DNA of 64,000 nt from an uncultured Tenacibaculum sp. (GCF_947498805.1 NZ_CANMLT010000010.1:1-64000), one strand, 5' to 3'. Positions 1 through 8,868 are shown, counted from the first letter of the stretch. The notes: generated from the sequence alone by a model not told the origin. Numbers and translations are program-made.

Positions 1-9
1 TTGCGGGTG

Positions 10-40
10 CAAACATACGACCTTTTTTTAATCCCGCAAC
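10..40 (-). promoter_or_regulatory. Predicted promoter reading out of the left edge
   Basis: On the minus strand a perfect TAnnTTTG box (TATGTTTG, 10-17) lies 19 bp from a GTTG (37-40) resembling the TTTG -33 element. It points to a gene to the left of the window. A 7-bp inverted repeat (TTGCGGG at 1-7, CCCGCAA at 33-39) brackets it; its meaning is unknown. Positions 41-126 show nothing else I can support. Confidence 0.5.
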
Positions 41-126
41 ACCTTTTTAAACCTTTTTTCTAAACAAAAAAGTAACTCCCTAAAAACCAACAACAACAAG
101 CTTAAAATATTTTTGAACTTATATAG

Positions 127-861
127 TTATTTTGATTTCTTTTTCTTTCTATCTCGTTTCTTCCTCATTTTAGCAAACATCTTTTTATACTCTTCAACAT
201 TCACTCTCCCCTTTTCTTTTTGTAATATGGCAATAGATTCAATCTCTAATTTTGGTTTTTGAAACTCTAATTCTTCATTAATATATGCTCTTTGCAATAT
301 ATCTTCTATTAAATAGTCTTCATTTTCTTCCGATGGTTTATACTCCGTCTTTAAAGATAGCTTAAACAAATTGGCTGTCGCATTATACCAAAATGCTTTC
401 CAACCACTTCTAAATTCTTTAATATTATCAAAAGCAGTCTTTCCTGTTTGGCGATGAATTAACTTAATCAATACCCTACCCTCAGTTCTCGTCATTTTCT
501 TTAACTGATCTGTTAATTCGCTTTCTAAGTATTTTTGAATTTTTTTTGTGTATTTCCTTCTTTTACTCTTTGAAGGTATTTTTGACAGTCGTAGTCTAAG
601 ACTATCTATTCTTTTCGATGCTAAAATTGCATATGGATATGCTTTGAACACTTTTTTCTTAAACCAATAGTAATAATGTATATCATTTCTATTCGAAAAT
701 TTATGTTTTGGCAATACTTCAACTTCAGGTAATTCTATCATTAAAGAATCTCCTCTTTTTACCAAATAATACTCATCGTCAAAACTTGGCAATGAGTCTT
801 TAATTTGAGCTTGTAAAAAATACGGAGCTATTATTATAAGAAGTAAAAGAATTTTCTTCAT
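127..861 (-). CDS. DUF4294 domain-containing secreted protein
   Basis: 244 aa protein of unknown function. It starts with a signal peptide (residues 1-19, ending LQAQ), so it is probably exported to the periplasm or cell envelope. The body carries the conserved block seen in flavobacterial DUF4294 proteins: an aromatic YYYWFKKKVFKAYPYA stretch near residue 63, and later RTEGRVLIKLIHRQTGKT and SGWKAFWYN. The C-terminus is very lysine/arginine-rich (ending RDRKKKKSK). It stands alone on the minus strand; its start lies about 100 bp from the terminator of the next minus-strand gene. No catalytic motif is evident. Family recognition is from memory of the conserved block. Confidence 0.8.
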   Translation of the reverse strand: MKKILLLLIIIAPYFLQAQIKDSLPSFDDEYYLVKRGDSLMIELPEVEVLPKHKFSNRNDIHYYYWFKKKVFKAYPYAILASKRIDSLRLRLSKIPSKSKRRKYTKKIQKYLESELTDQLKKMTRTEGRVLIKLIHRQTGKTAFDNIKEFRSGWKAFWYNATANLFKLSLKTEYKPSEENEDYLIEDILQRAYINEELEFQKPKLEIESIAILQKEKGRVNVEEYKKMFAKMRKKRDRKKKKSK

Positions 862-910
862 AGTTTAATACATCAAAAAGGATTCCAAAAATAGCATATT
901 CTTATAAACA

Positions 911-942
911 AAAAACTCATGAAAGTTAATTCATGAGTTTTT
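911..942 (-). terminator. Rho-independent terminator of the alpha-oxoamine synthase gene
   Basis: A 13-bp perfect inverted repeat (AAAAACTCATGAA at 911-923, TTCATGAGTTTTT at 930-942) with a 6-nt loop lies 17 bp downstream of the stop at 959 on the minus strand, and is followed by a T-rich tail in that direction. Confidence 0.8.
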
Positions 943-958
943 AAAGTTAATTTTATAA

Positions 959-2212
959 TTACTCTGCCATTATTGCTTCGGCAAGTTTCTTATATGTACC
1001 GTTTTCAAGTTTTTCTCTAATGGCTGTAAAAGCTTCAATTGTTTCTTTTACATCATCCATATTATGTCTTGCTGTTGGTATTAATCTTAAAATGATTAAT
1101 CCTTTTGGTATTACAGGATATACAACTATAGAACAGAATACTCCGTGGTTTTCACGTAAATCTTGCACCATTGCCATTGCTTCTGGAATTTCTCCTTTTA
1201 AATATACTGGAGTAATACAAGTTTGTGTTGTTCCTAAATCAAAACCTGCTTCTCTTAACCCAGATTGTAAAGCATTCGTTACTTCCCATAACTTGTCTTT
1301 TAATTCAGGTTGCGTACGCATTAAGTCTAAACGTTTTAATGCTCCCTTTACCATTGGCATTGGTAAAGACTTTGCAAACATTTGCGAACGCATGTTATAT
1401 TGTAAATATTGAACTACATCTGCATCTCCAGCAAAAAATGCTCCGATACCCGCCATAGATTTTGCAAACGTTGCAAAATACACATCAATTCCATCTTGAA
1501 CTCCTTGCTCAAAACCAGTTCCTCTACCTCCTTCTCCAAGAGTTCCGAAACCATGTGCATCATCAACTAATAATCTAAAGTTGTATTTTTCTTTTAAAGC
1601 AACGATTTCTGCTAAACGTCCTTGCTCTCCTCTCATACCGAAAACACCTTCAGAAACTAATAAAATTCCTCCTCCAGTTTTCTCAGCCATTTTAGTTGCT
1701 CTTTTTAAGTTTTTCTCGCAACTTTCAATATCATTATGACGATATACAAATCTTTTTCCTGCGTGTAAACGTACTCCATCAATAATACAAGCATGAGTAT
1801 CCATATCATAAACAATAATATCATCTTTAGATACTAAAGCATCAATTGCTGATACCATTCCTTGATAACCAAAGTTTACCAAATAAGAAGCTTCTTTTCC
1901 TACGAACTCAGCGCATTCTCTTTCTAACTGCTCATGATATTTGGTATGACCAGACATCATTCTTGCTCCCATTGGATATGCCATACCATCTGTAGCGGCA
2001 GATTCTCCGTCTACTTTTAACACTTCTGGATGATTTGCTAATCCTAAGTAATCGTTTATACTCCAAGTAATTACCGACTTACCATTGAACTGCATACGGT
2101 TAGATATTGGTCCTTCTAATTTAGGAAACACATAATATCCTTCTGCTTTATCTGCCCATTTACCTAACGGCCCCTTATCTCCTTTAATTCTCTCAAATAA
2201 ATCTTTAACCAT
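959..2212 (-). CDS. PLP-dependent alpha-oxoamine synthase (serine palmitoyltransferase / cysteate acyltransferase type)
   Basis: 417 aa. Fold-type I PLP enzyme that condenses an acyl-CoA with an amino acid. Visible landmarks are the PLP-stacking His in DTHACIIDG (H140), the VDDAHGFG motif (217-224) whose Asp contacts the pyridine nitrogen, and the Schiff-base Lys in TFAKSMAGIG (K251). Length and motifs fit the AONS/KBL/SPT family. In Bacteroidota this variant usually makes the long-chain base of sphingolipids or sulfonolipids (serine or cysteate plus fatty acyl-CoA); that substrate is inferred from lineage, not seen. Biotin synthesis (BioF) or Thr degradation (Kbl) are less likely because no bio or tdh gene is adjacent. 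Single-gene unit with its own terminator; a TATTTTCG box at 2236-2243 may be its promoter. Confidence 0.8.
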   Translation of the reverse strand: MVKDLFERIKGDKGPLGKWADKAEGYYVFPKLEGPISNRMQFNGKSVITWSINDYLGLANHPEVLKVDGESAATDGMAYPMGARMMSGHTKYHEQLERECAEFVGKEASYLVNFGYQGMVSAIDALVSKDDIIVYDMDTHACIIDGVRLHAGKRFVYRHNDIESCEKNLKRATKMAEKTGGGILLVSEGVFGMRGEQGRLAEIVALKEKYNFRLLVDDAHGFGTLGEGGRGTGFEQGVQDGIDVYFATFAKSMAGIGAFFAGDADVVQYLQYNMRSQMFAKSLPMPMVKGALKRLDLMRTQPELKDKLWEVTNALQSGLREAGFDLGTTQTCITPVYLKGEIPEAMAMVQDLRENHGVFCSIVVYPVIPKGLIILRLIPTARHNMDDVKETIEAFTAIREKLENGTYKKLAEAIMAE

Positions 2213-2301
2213 AATTACTTTTGTTATTCAGGGTGCGAAAATAGTGCTTTTTTAACAGTTTATCAAATTGAAAATTCACTTAATTAAGTAACTAATAACT
2301 A

Positions 2302-2334
2302 GAAAAAAAGGCTTGAAATATTCTTTCAAGCCTT
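2302..2334 (-). terminator. Orphan terminator hairpin
   Basis: An 11-bp perfect stem (AAGGCTTGAAA 2308-2318, TTTCAAGCCTT 2324-2334) is followed on the minus strand by seven T. No minus-strand gene ends here: the nearest minus-strand gene to the right starts beyond 3000 and ends at its own terminator. Confidence 0.6.
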
Positions 2335-2491
2335 CTTCAATCAACTATTAAAAACTAACTAATCACCAACTTATTTGTTAAGCAATCACTTATAAGACGT
2401 TCATAACTCTTCTTAGTTACAGTAATCTTATCAGTTTAACAGTATTTTAAGATTATATAGATTTTGAAACAGCTTAATGCTGTTCCAAAAT

Positions 2492-2522
2492 TTTGTTTTT
2501 ACTAATACAATCTGTACTTTTA
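2492..2522 (+). promoter_or_regulatory. Predicted promoter for the 4-TM protein
   Basis: TTTG (2492-2495), 19-bp spacer, TACTTTTA (2515-2522, five of six fixed positions of TAnnTTTG). It places the transcript start a little upstream of the ATG at 2550 and argues against the upstream TTG at 2493 as start codon. Confidence 0.6.
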
Positions 2523-2549
2523 GCTGTAACTAACTTAAAAACTATTCTT

Positions 2550-2984
2550 ATGTCTTCAGAATCTAACAAACCAACTACGTTGTTTTGGGTAATCGGTATT
2601 TTTGCGTTAATATGGAATGCTATGGGAGTTATGGCATATATTGGTCAGGCTTACATGACCGATGAAATGCTTGCAGCTCTACCAGAAGCAGAACGTGCTT
2701 TATACGAAAACGTACCTGCTTGGGTAACGGCAGCTTTTGCTATTGCTGTTTTTGGAGGTGCACTTGGTTGTATCCTTTTACTTTTAAGAAAGAAAACAGC
2801 TAAACTTCTTTTTTTAATTTCTTTAATAGCTATTATCGTTCAAATGACGTACAACCTTTTTATGAGTAAAGCTTCGGAGGTGTATGGACCAGGTGGTATG
2901 ATTATGCCTATTATGGTCATTATTATCGGAGTATTTTTACTCCTGTATTCTAAAAAGAGTATCGAAAAAGGATGGCTTTCATAA
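2550..2984 (+). CDS. Four-helix integral membrane protein of unknown function
   Basis: 144 aa from ATG at 2550. A longer frame opens at a TTG at 2493, but this overlaps the predicted promoter, so the ATG is preferred. Four hydrophobic segments are visible: around residues 10-30, 60-80, 85-105 and 115-135. The loop between helices 1 and 2 is acidic (DEMLAALPEAERALYENVP). Related flavobacterial proteins are often labelled hypothetical or, loosely, sugar transporter; I see nothing that supports transport. It is a single-gene unit that converges on the TRIC channel gene across a bidirectional terminator. Confidence 0.7.
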   Translation: MSSESNKPTTLFWVIGIFALIWNAMGVMAYIGQAYMTDEMLAALPEAERALYENVPAWVTAAFAIAVFGGALGCILLLLRKKTAKLLFLISLIAIIVQMTYNLFMSKASEVYGPGGMIMPIMVIIIGVFLLLYSKKSIEKGWLS

Positions 2985-2991
2985 AAAAACA

Positions 2992-3013
2992 AGAGCGCGT
3001 TAATACGCGCTCT
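2992..3013. terminator. Bidirectional terminator
   Basis: Stem AGAGCGCGT (2992-3000) / ACGCGCTCT (3005-3013), loop TAAT, with A-run before and T-run after, so it works for both converging genes. The right arm overlaps the stop codon of the TRIC-type gene. Confidence 0.8.
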
Positions 3014-3632
3014 ATTTTTTAAATATATCTCTTTTTATTCTCGGTAATTCCAATTCATATTTTACAGCAATCGTTCGTATTAAAATGATGATAGCTGCAG
3101 AAAGAATAAATTGAACATCTGCATTAATTTTTAACTTACTTAATAACAAGTATACCACTCCTCCAGATAAACATGCCGAAGCATAAATTTCCTTTTTAAA
3201 TATTAATGGAACTTTTCTTGTTAAAACATCTCTTATTACTCCTCCGAATACCGCAGATACCATTCCCATAATTAATGCTATAAATGGATGTAAGTTAAAG
3301 TTTAAGCCTTTTTGTAATCCTAATAAAGTAAACACACTAATACCAATGGTATCAAATAAAAACATTGTTTTACGTAAAGGTGCAATTTTACTTCTAAAAA
3401 GAAAGGTTATTATTACAGCTGTTAAGATTGTCCAGATATAGTTAATATCTCCAATCCAATTGATAGGATGTGCATTAATTAATACATCTCTTAACATCCC
3501 TCCTCCTACTGCTGTAACAAAAGCGATAATAATTACACCAAAAACATCAAAGTCTTTTTTTAATGCTACCAGAGCTCCACTAATAGCGAAAGCAAAGGTT
3601 CCCGCAATGTCAATAGCATAAATAATACTCAT
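3012..3632 (-). CDS. TRIC-type (UPF0126/YicG) cation channel protein
   Basis: 206 aa, nearly all hydrophobic, about seven transmembrane segments. It has two copies of the family signature: AFAISGALVALKKDFDVFGV with VTAVGGGMLRDVLI (residues 15-52) and FTLLGLQKGLN with SAVFGGVIRDVL (about 100-138). The glycine-rich GGGxxRD turns typify prokaryotic homologues of trimeric intracellular cation channels, which form K+-conducting trimers in the inner membrane. Its ATG overlaps the stop of the DEAD-box helicase gene (TAATG), so the two are translationally coupled. Substrate is inferred from family only. Confidence 0.85.
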   Translation of the reverse strand: MSIIYAIDIAGTFAFAISGALVALKKDFDVFGVIIIAFVTAVGGGMLRDVLINAHPINWIGDINYIWTILTAVIITFLFRSKIAPLRKTMFLFDTIGISVFTLLGLQKGLNFNLHPFIALIMGMVSAVFGGVIRDVLTRKVPLIFKKEIYASACLSGGVVYLLLSKLKINADVQFILSAAIIILIRTIAVKYELELPRIKRDIFKK

Positions 3633-4750
3633 TACATATGTATTTCTGAAATTTGTATTTGTAAATCTCTTTCTACTTCTACAATTCGTTGTCTTTCATT
3701 TTGCAAAATTAACACCAATGAAGTTCCTTTTTTACCTGCTCTAGCAGTTCTTCCACTTCTATGCGTATAATATTCCATTTTTTCTGGAAGCTGATGATGT
3801 ACTACAAAACCTAAATTTTGTACATCAATTCCTCTAGCAGAAACATCCGTAGAGACTAAAACTTGTAAGTTTTCTTTTTTAAAAGCTCTCATTACCTTGT
3901 CTCTTTCCTTTTGCTGCATATCTCCTTCTAAAGCTTCTGCAGAAAATCCTTCTGCTTTTAATTCTTTAGTTAATTTTTGAGCTCCAGCTTTGGTTCTTGT
4001 AAATACAATTCCCCTTTCATGATTTCTTTTTTCTAAAAAGGCTACAATTACATCTGTTTTTTCTCCTATAGTTGTTTGAATAAACTGATGTGAAATATTT
4101 GCATTTACCAAGGTATTTTTATCTATTTCAACTTGTTTAGCAGAAGCATTCATGTATTTTTTAATGATACTTCGTATTTCGTTTGGCATTGTTGCAGAAA
4201 ACAACCATGTTTTTCTTTCTCCAGAAGTATATTTTAATATACGGTTTAATTCTTCCTTAAACCCCATACTTAACATCTCATCTGCTTCGTCTAAAACTAA
4301 TGTTTTTAATTGTTTTATATCTACCTCTCCTCTTTCAATTAAATCAATCAATCTTCCCGGAGTGGCTACAATTATATGCGTTGTTCTTTTTAGATTTTTT
4401 ATTTGTCTGTCTATTTTTTCACCTCCATATACTGCTTCTACAAAAATTCTATCATCTACATACTTCGTATATTTAAATAGTTGCTTTTTAATTTGTTGAA
4501 CTAATTCTCTGGTAGGTGATAAAATCAATGCTTGAACTCCATTTTTAGAGGTGTTTATTTTATCTAAAATAGGTAATCCGTATGCAGCAGTTTTACCTGT
4601 TCCTGTTTGTGCCAACCCAATAAAATCAGTATTGTTTTGTAATAGATATGGTATTACTTCCTGTTGAATTTCTGTTGGAGTAACAATACCTAATTCTTTT
4701 AAGCCTTTTATATATTCTTTTTTAACCCCTAAGGTTTTAAATGTTGTCAT
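3632..4750 (-). CDS. DEAD-box ATP-dependent RNA helicase
   Basis: 372 aa, a nearly minimal two-RecA-domain helicase. Visible motifs: Q motif (TPTEIQQ, 24-30), Walker A AQTGTGKT (47-54), PTREL (79-83), DEAD (154-157), SAT (185-187), the second-domain segment STDVSARGIDV and HRSGRTARAGKKG (motif VI). It lacks the basic C-terminal tail found in many RhlE/DeaD proteins, ending about 20 residues after motif VI with LQIQISEIHM. Such enzymes unwind structured RNA in ribosome assembly, mRNA decay or cold adaptation; which of these cannot be told here. It is first in a two-gene unit with the TRIC channel, with a perfect -7 box upstream. Confidence 0.9.
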   Translation of the reverse strand: MTTFKTLGVKKEYIKGLKELGIVTPTEIQQEVIPYLLQNNTDFIGLAQTGTGKTAAYGLPILDKINTSKNGVQALILSPTRELVQQIKKQLFKYTKYVDDRIFVEAVYGGEKIDRQIKNLKRTTHIIVATPGRLIDLIERGEVDIKQLKTLVLDEADEMLSMGFKEELNRILKYTSGERKTWLFSATMPNEIRSIIKKYMNASAKQVEIDKNTLVNANISHQFIQTTIGEKTDVIVAFLEKRNHERGIVFTRTKAGAQKLTKELKAEGFSAEALEGDMQQKERDKVMRAFKKENLQVLVSTDVSARGIDVQNLGFVVHHQLPEKMEYYTHRSGRTARAGKKGTSLVLILQNERQRIVEVERDLQIQISEIHM

Positions 4751-4768
4751 ACCGTTCTTTTAAGGTTG

Positions 4769-4776
4769 CAAAGTTA
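4769..4776 (-). promoter_or_regulatory. Predicted -7 box of the helicase gene
   Basis: TAACTTTG on the minus strand, a perfect TAnnTTTG, 18 bp upstream of the ATG at 4750. It overlaps the stop codon of the upstream thioesterase gene. No clear -33 TTTG is seen. Confidence 0.45.
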
Positions 4777-5172
4777 TTGCTTATTCTTTGGTAATAATAA
4801 ATTAGTTACCTCTTTTGTTATTCTTCTTGGTCTTTGAGTATTTCCATCTAATAAACAAAAGGTAGTTTCTGATTTCACTAATAAGCTTGTTCCCTTCTTA
4901 ATTTCAACATGCCTGACCGATTTAACACCTTCTGTTTTACCAACCCAAGTAGTAATAGTTACTTCATCATCTAATTTTGCTTGTCCTTTATAATCTATTT
5001 CATGTCGAACAACAAACCATACATAGTCAGGTTTAGGTACATCTTTGATTAACAATTTCCAATGCGCATCGGCTACATCTTGAATCCATTGCACATAAAC
5101 TACATTATTCACATGATTGTATTCATCTATTTCTTCTAAAACTACTTTATGCTTCTTTTCAAAAATATTCAT
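4774..5172 (-). CDS. Acyl-CoA thioesterase, 4HBT (hotdog) family
   Basis: 132 aa single hotdog-fold domain. The N-terminus has the family signature of the 4-hydroxybenzoyl-CoA thioesterase/FcbC type: a conserved Asp (D16) followed by NHVNNVVYVQW (19-29). A WFVVRHEIDYKG segment and a TWVGKTEGVKSVRHVEI segment correspond to central strands. It would hydrolyse an acyl-CoA in the cytoplasm; chain length is not predictable. Its start faces the MATE gene start divergently across 110 bp. Downstream (left) it runs with a 23-bp gap into the helicase gene. Confidence 0.85.
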   Translation of the reverse strand: MNIFEKKHKVVLEEIDEYNHVNNVVYVQWIQDVADAHWKLLIKDVPKPDYVWFVVRHEIDYKGQAKLDDEVTITTWVGKTEGVKSVRHVEIKKGTSLLVKSETTFCLLDGNTQRPRRITKEVTNLLLPKNKQ

Positions 5173-5282
5173 TTAACAAACTTACAACGATTGGTGTTAA
5201 TTATTACTTAAAACTAACAGTGTTTTTATTGTAGCTGATAATATTTTTAGATATTCGAATGCAACAATAAACCAATAAGACT

Positions 5283-6611
5283 TTGACTAACAAATTTGGA
5301 ACCGAAAAAATAAGTAAACTTTTACTCAAACAAGCAATTCCTGCTTCAATCGGTATCCTTGTGATGTCTATGAATATGATTGTAGATACCATTTTTGTTG
5401 GTAAATGGATTGGTGTTCTTGCCATCGCTGCAATTACAGTAGTTTTACCTATTGCTTTTTTCATTTCTTCTGTAGGAATGGGAATTGGTATTGGAGGAAG
5501 TTCTATTATCTCCAGAGCATTTGGTCGAAATGAAATTAAAAAGGCTTTTGAAGTTTTTGGGAACCAAATAAGTCTTACTGTTATACTAGCTTTCCTTTTT
5601 ATTCTTGTTGGAGAATATTTTTGTGCTCCTTTACTACGATTATTTGGAGCAAATGGACAAATTTTAGATCCCGCTACCGAGTATTTTCATGTAATTATTT
5701 GGGGAGTTCCGTTTTTGGCTTTTGCTATGATGGGGAATCCTGTTATTAGAGCTGTTGGTAAACCCAATTATGCTATGTTTACCTTGATTTTACCCGCGAT
5801 TGCTAATATAATTCTAGATATTATCTTTATTAAGTTTATGGACTTGGGAATGTTTGGTGCTGGACTAGCAACTTCCATTTCTTATGCGGTAAGTGGATTA
5901 TTTGTATTATGGTTTTTCTTATCTAAAAACACCGAGTTAAAAATTGTTCCAGAGTATTTTAAATTGAATCTTTCTATAGTAAAAGAAATCATTTCATTAG
6001 GAGGAATTACCGTAATTCGCCAAGGAACTATTAGTTTACTTATTATTGTACTTAATTATACATTGTTTAAATATGGTGGAGAAATATCAATTGCCGTATA
6101 TGGTATTATTAATAGAGTAATGATGTTTGCATTGTTCCCTGTTCTTGGTGTTACTCAAGGCTTCTTACCTATTGCCGGTTATAATTATGGTGCACAGGAT
6201 GCCATTCGTGTTAAGGAAACGATTAAAACTTCTATTTTGTTCGGAACTGGAGTGGCCACATTTATTTTTATTGTGATCATGCTTTTCCCTTCTGAATTGG
6301 TAAGTGTATTTACCAATGACCAAGAGTTATTAAGCTTAACTCCAAATGCATTGATTATTGCTTTTTTAGCAACACCTGTAATTACTACACAACTTATTGG
6401 TTCTGCTTATTTTCAAGCCGCAGGAAAAGCTTTACCCGCCTTACTATTAACTTTATTAAAACAAGGATTCTTCTTAATCCCTTTAGTTTATATTCTACCT
6501 AAGTTTTTTGGTGTAAATGGTGTATGGATGTCTTTTCCTATTGCTGATATACTATCTACCTTAGTTACTTACATTTATTTAAAAAAGGAAATTGCTAAAA
6601 ATCTAACTTAG
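5283..6611 (+). CDS. MATE family multidrug/cation efflux transporter
   Basis: 442 aa with twelve hydrophobic segments in two similar halves, the normal MATE length. Typical landmarks are MSMNMIVDTIFVGKWIG in helix 1 and PIAGYNYGAQ after helix 7, which matches the conserved GYNYGA signature of NorM/DinF-like proteins. It would export drugs or organic cations using a Na+ or H+ gradient in the inner membrane. The frame begins with TTG (5283); no ATG occurs before helix 1 (first Met in frame is inside it), so the TTG start is accepted, though a different non-ATG start is possible. Single gene. The 152 bp after it hold no clear terminator. Confidence 0.9.
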   Translation: MTNKFGTEKISKLLLKQAIPASIGILVMSMNMIVDTIFVGKWIGVLAIAAITVVLPIAFFISSVGMGIGIGGSSIISRAFGRNEIKKAFEVFGNQISLTVILAFLFILVGEYFCAPLLRLFGANGQILDPATEYFHVIIWGVPFLAFAMMGNPVIRAVGKPNYAMFTLILPAIANIILDIIFIKFMDLGMFGAGLATSISYAVSGLFVLWFFLSKNTELKIVPEYFKLNLSIVKEIISLGGITVIRQGTISLLIIVLNYTLFKYGGEISIAVYGIINRVMMFALFPVLGVTQGFLPIAGYNYGAQDAIRVKETIKTSILFGTGVATFIFIVIMLFPSELVSVFTNDQELLSLTPNALIIAFLATPVITTQLIGSAYFQAAGKALPALLLTLLKQGFFLIPLVYILPKFFGVNGVWMSFPIADILSTLVTYIYLKKEIAKNLT

Positions 6612-6763
6612 GCATTCCTTAGTAATTTATATTCTTTTATTTTTTCGTGTTTTAAAGGAAAAGCTTAATTTAGTAGTCCTCGGAATTAATATCTTAATTA
6701 ACATTCTTAGTGTACTAACTAACTGCTACTTATCTGTTAATTAATGATTATTGTACAATTACT

Positions 6764-8170
6764 ATGATAAAAAAAACGTATGTCCTCCTATCGTTTGTGT
6801 TTTTGGCATTGTTAAATTTTACTCCAAAAACTTCTATACCTTATTCCTTTTCTAACAAGGATTTAAATACTATTGCTATTGAAAATGATAGAATTTCTGC
6901 AGTTTTTAATGCGAGTGCTGCTCTATGCGATTGCGATAAACGAAGGCCTATTACCATTACTTCTACTTCTGCTGAAACAGATTATCAAATAATGCTTGAT
7001 GTGAGTTTTGTTACTGGGATGAGTACGGATTTTTCTGATATTCGTTTTACAGATTCTGATGGTGCTACCGAAATCTCTTTTTGGATTGAAGAGTTTACAG
7101 CCAGTGATGATGCAACCGTTTGGGTAAACATTCCTTCCATTCCAAATGGCACCAAAACGATATATATGTATTATGATGGTTGTACTTCCTCTAATACAAG
7201 TAACGCAACTAATACTTTTATTTTTTATGATGATATGACTTCTACAGCAGGATGGAATGCATATGGTTCAGGAGCCGTAAGCGCTACCACCACATTAGGA
7301 AGTTCTACATTGTCAAAAATTACTAACTGTGATCCAAATGGAGGATGGAAATCTATAGGGCAAACTATTACAAACTTTCGATTAATTACTCGAGAAGTAA
7401 GAACAACCACTGGTAATAATGCTAGTTGCGGATTAAACAGATATGGAGTTGAAAACTCTGGATTTAATGGATACAATATTAATAGAGATGCTCGAGGTGG
7501 AAATCGTGTTTTTGGTCTTGAAGCTAGAACCAATGGTAGTGGAAATAACGCAAATAGACCCAACAGAAATCAACCTATTGACACTTGGTTTAGAACAGAA
7601 TTAACAAGATGTTGTTCTTCAAATACGGTTACTGCACAGTTATATGATGATAATAGAAATGCTATTGGAGGCTTGGTTTCTTCAACCATGCCTAACAATC
7701 GTAACTATTGTAATTTCGATAGAGTTACAGTACGCGGAGGGCATAATTTCCATATAGATTTTATGGCTGTAGCCAAAAGTTCTTGTGGTACTATTGGTGC
7801 TACTATTGGCGCAGAAGATGGTACTGCCGATTTAAAATTAACCAAAAGAGTTAGTAATGCTTTACCAAAAGTAGGTGATAATATTACCTATACCATCAGA
7901 GTTAACAATGCGGGTCCTCTTTGTGGTACAGGAATTAATGTTGAAGATGCGTTACCTAGTGGTTTAACTTTTGTTAGTTATACCAGTACTTCTGGAACTA
8001 CCTATAGTACAGCAACAAATACTTGGGATTTAACTTCCATCTCTATACTTCCTACTGAGTTTGCAGAACTACAAATAACTGCAACCATTGATTCATCGGG
8101 AATTATAGTAAATATGGCTAAAATTACACAAAGTGATAAAGACGATCCTGATTCAGATCCTACCAACTAA
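6764..8170 (+). CDS. Secreted DUF2341 / DUF11 surface protein, probably shortened at the C-terminus
   Basis: 468 aa. N-terminal signal-anchor (residues 1-20). Residues about 55-165 look like DUF2341 (KRRPITITSTSAETDYQIM through GTKTIYMYYDG), followed by a laminin-G/lectin-like region rich in Asn, Gly, Ser and Thr with several Cys, and from about 350 a single DUF11 repeat (ADLKLTKRVSNALPKVGDNITYTI). The protein stops at DPDSDPTN, the point where DUF11 repeats normally run on into another repeat or a type IX secretion sorting domain. No sorting domain is present. The stop overlaps by 3 nt the stop of the converging DUF2461 gene. Function unknown; likely cell-surface or extracellular. Confidence 0.75.
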   Translation: MIKKTYVLLSFVFLALLNFTPKTSIPYSFSNKDLNTIAIENDRISAVFNASAALCDCDKRRPITITSTSAETDYQIMLDVSFVTGMSTDFSDIRFTDSDGATEISFWIEEFTASDDATVWVNIPSIPNGTKTIYMYYDGCTSSNTSNATNTFIFYDDMTSTAGWNAYGSGAVSATTTLGSSTLSKITNCDPNGGWKSIGQTITNFRLITREVRTTTGNNASCGLNRYGVENSGFNGYNINRDARGGNRVFGLEARTNGSGNNANRPNRNQPIDTWFRTELTRCCSSNTVTAQLYDDNRNAIGGLVSSTMPNNRNYCNFDRVTVRGGHNFHIDFMAVAKSSCGTIGATIGAEDGTADLKLTKRVSNALPKVGDNITYTIRVNNAGPLCGTGINVEDALPSGLTFVSYTSTSGTTYSTATNTWDLTSISILPTEFAELQITATIDSSGIIVNMAKITQSDKDDPDSDPTN

Positions 8171-8838
8171 ATTAGTGATTCTCCATTTAAATTTGTGGTA
8201 AGTACATCACTCATATAATTAAAGAAAGGGCGTAATGCTACAAAGGCTTCATCTACATTTGATAAAAAGTCTTTTGCTAACACTTCCTTATCTGAAAACC
8301 GCTTCATTGCGATGTATCCCTTTTTACGTATTAGGTCAATATCTGGATGTGTTTTATCGAATCCTTTAGGTGCAGTTTTTAGTTCTTCTCCTTCGAATAC
8401 CCCTCCAAAATGTTTTACATAGTTTTCTTCAGCTAAAATTTCTCTAACCTCAGAAGCATCCATTTCAAATTCTTTACGAATTCTAAACAAATCTTCTTTA
8501 TTAGGTTCCCAAAACCCACCTGCTAAAAAACTATCTCCTGGAGCGATATGCAAATAATAGCCTCCTCTTAATTCTGGTTTCTTTCTATGAAATGAACCAC
8601 CGAAATGTGTTTTATAAGGAGTTTTATCTTTTGAAAATCGAACATCTCTATAAATTCTAAACAACTTAAACTTATCAATTTCATCGTGAGCATTCAAGTT
8701 ATCTTGAATAGCTGCATAAAATGCTTTTGCATTGTTTTGTGCATTGGTAAAGTCACTTTTATTGTCTGTAAACCAATCTCTGTTATTGTTTTCGCTTAAG
8801 TCTTTTAAAAATTGAAATGTTGATTTTTCTATTTGCAT
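8167..8838 (-). CDS. DUF2461 (TIGR02453) family protein
   Basis: 223 aa from the ATG at 8838; a longer frame upstream runs through the ychF terminator and is rejected. The N-terminus (FLKDLSENNNRDWFTDNKSDF) and the segments FRIYRDVRFSKDKTPYKTHFGG and GGYYLHIAPGDSFLAGGFW are the hallmark blocks of this family. Found widely in bacteria and fungi; no biochemical function is established. Cytoplasmic by appearance. Its C-terminus converges directly on the DUF2341 gene without intergenic space. Confidence 0.85.
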   Translation of the reverse strand: MQIEKSTFQFLKDLSENNNRDWFTDNKSDFTNAQNNAKAFYAAIQDNLNAHDEIDKFKLFRIYRDVRFSKDKTPYKTHFGGSFHRKKPELRGGYYLHIAPGDSFLAGGFWEPNKEDLFRIRKEFEMDASEVREILAEENYVKHFGGVFEGEELKTAPKGFDKTHPDIDLIRKKGYIAMKRFSDKEVLAKDFLSNVDEAFVALRPFFNYMSDVLTTNLNGESLI

Positions 8839-8868
8839 TGTTCTAGAAATTTGAAGCCCTAAAATACA

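Larger units (their letters stand above)
2213..2549. other. 337-bp gene-free region with two hairpins
   Basis: It contains the alpha-oxoamine synthase promoter region, a minus-strand terminator-like hairpin (2302-2334), a second stem (2463-2490, TTTTGAAACAGC paired with GCTGTTCCAAAA, one wobble) followed by T-rich sequence on the plus strand, and the promoter of the next gene (2492-2522). No open reading frame of useful length lies between the hairpins. A small RNA is possible but unproven. Confidence 0.45.

Noticed and set aside
1020..1458. Open frames opposite to the alpha-oxoamine synthase gene, and similar antisense frames inside napA, the NrfD gene, the ferredoxin gene and hisD
   Set aside because: They lie wholly inside well-supported genes on the other strand, lack family motifs, and have atypical composition.
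1940..1960. ATGAC...ATCAT-like sequence on the plus strand within the alpha-oxoamine synthase gene
   Set aside because: Spacing between half-sites is 5 bp and it is inside coding sequence; considered chance.
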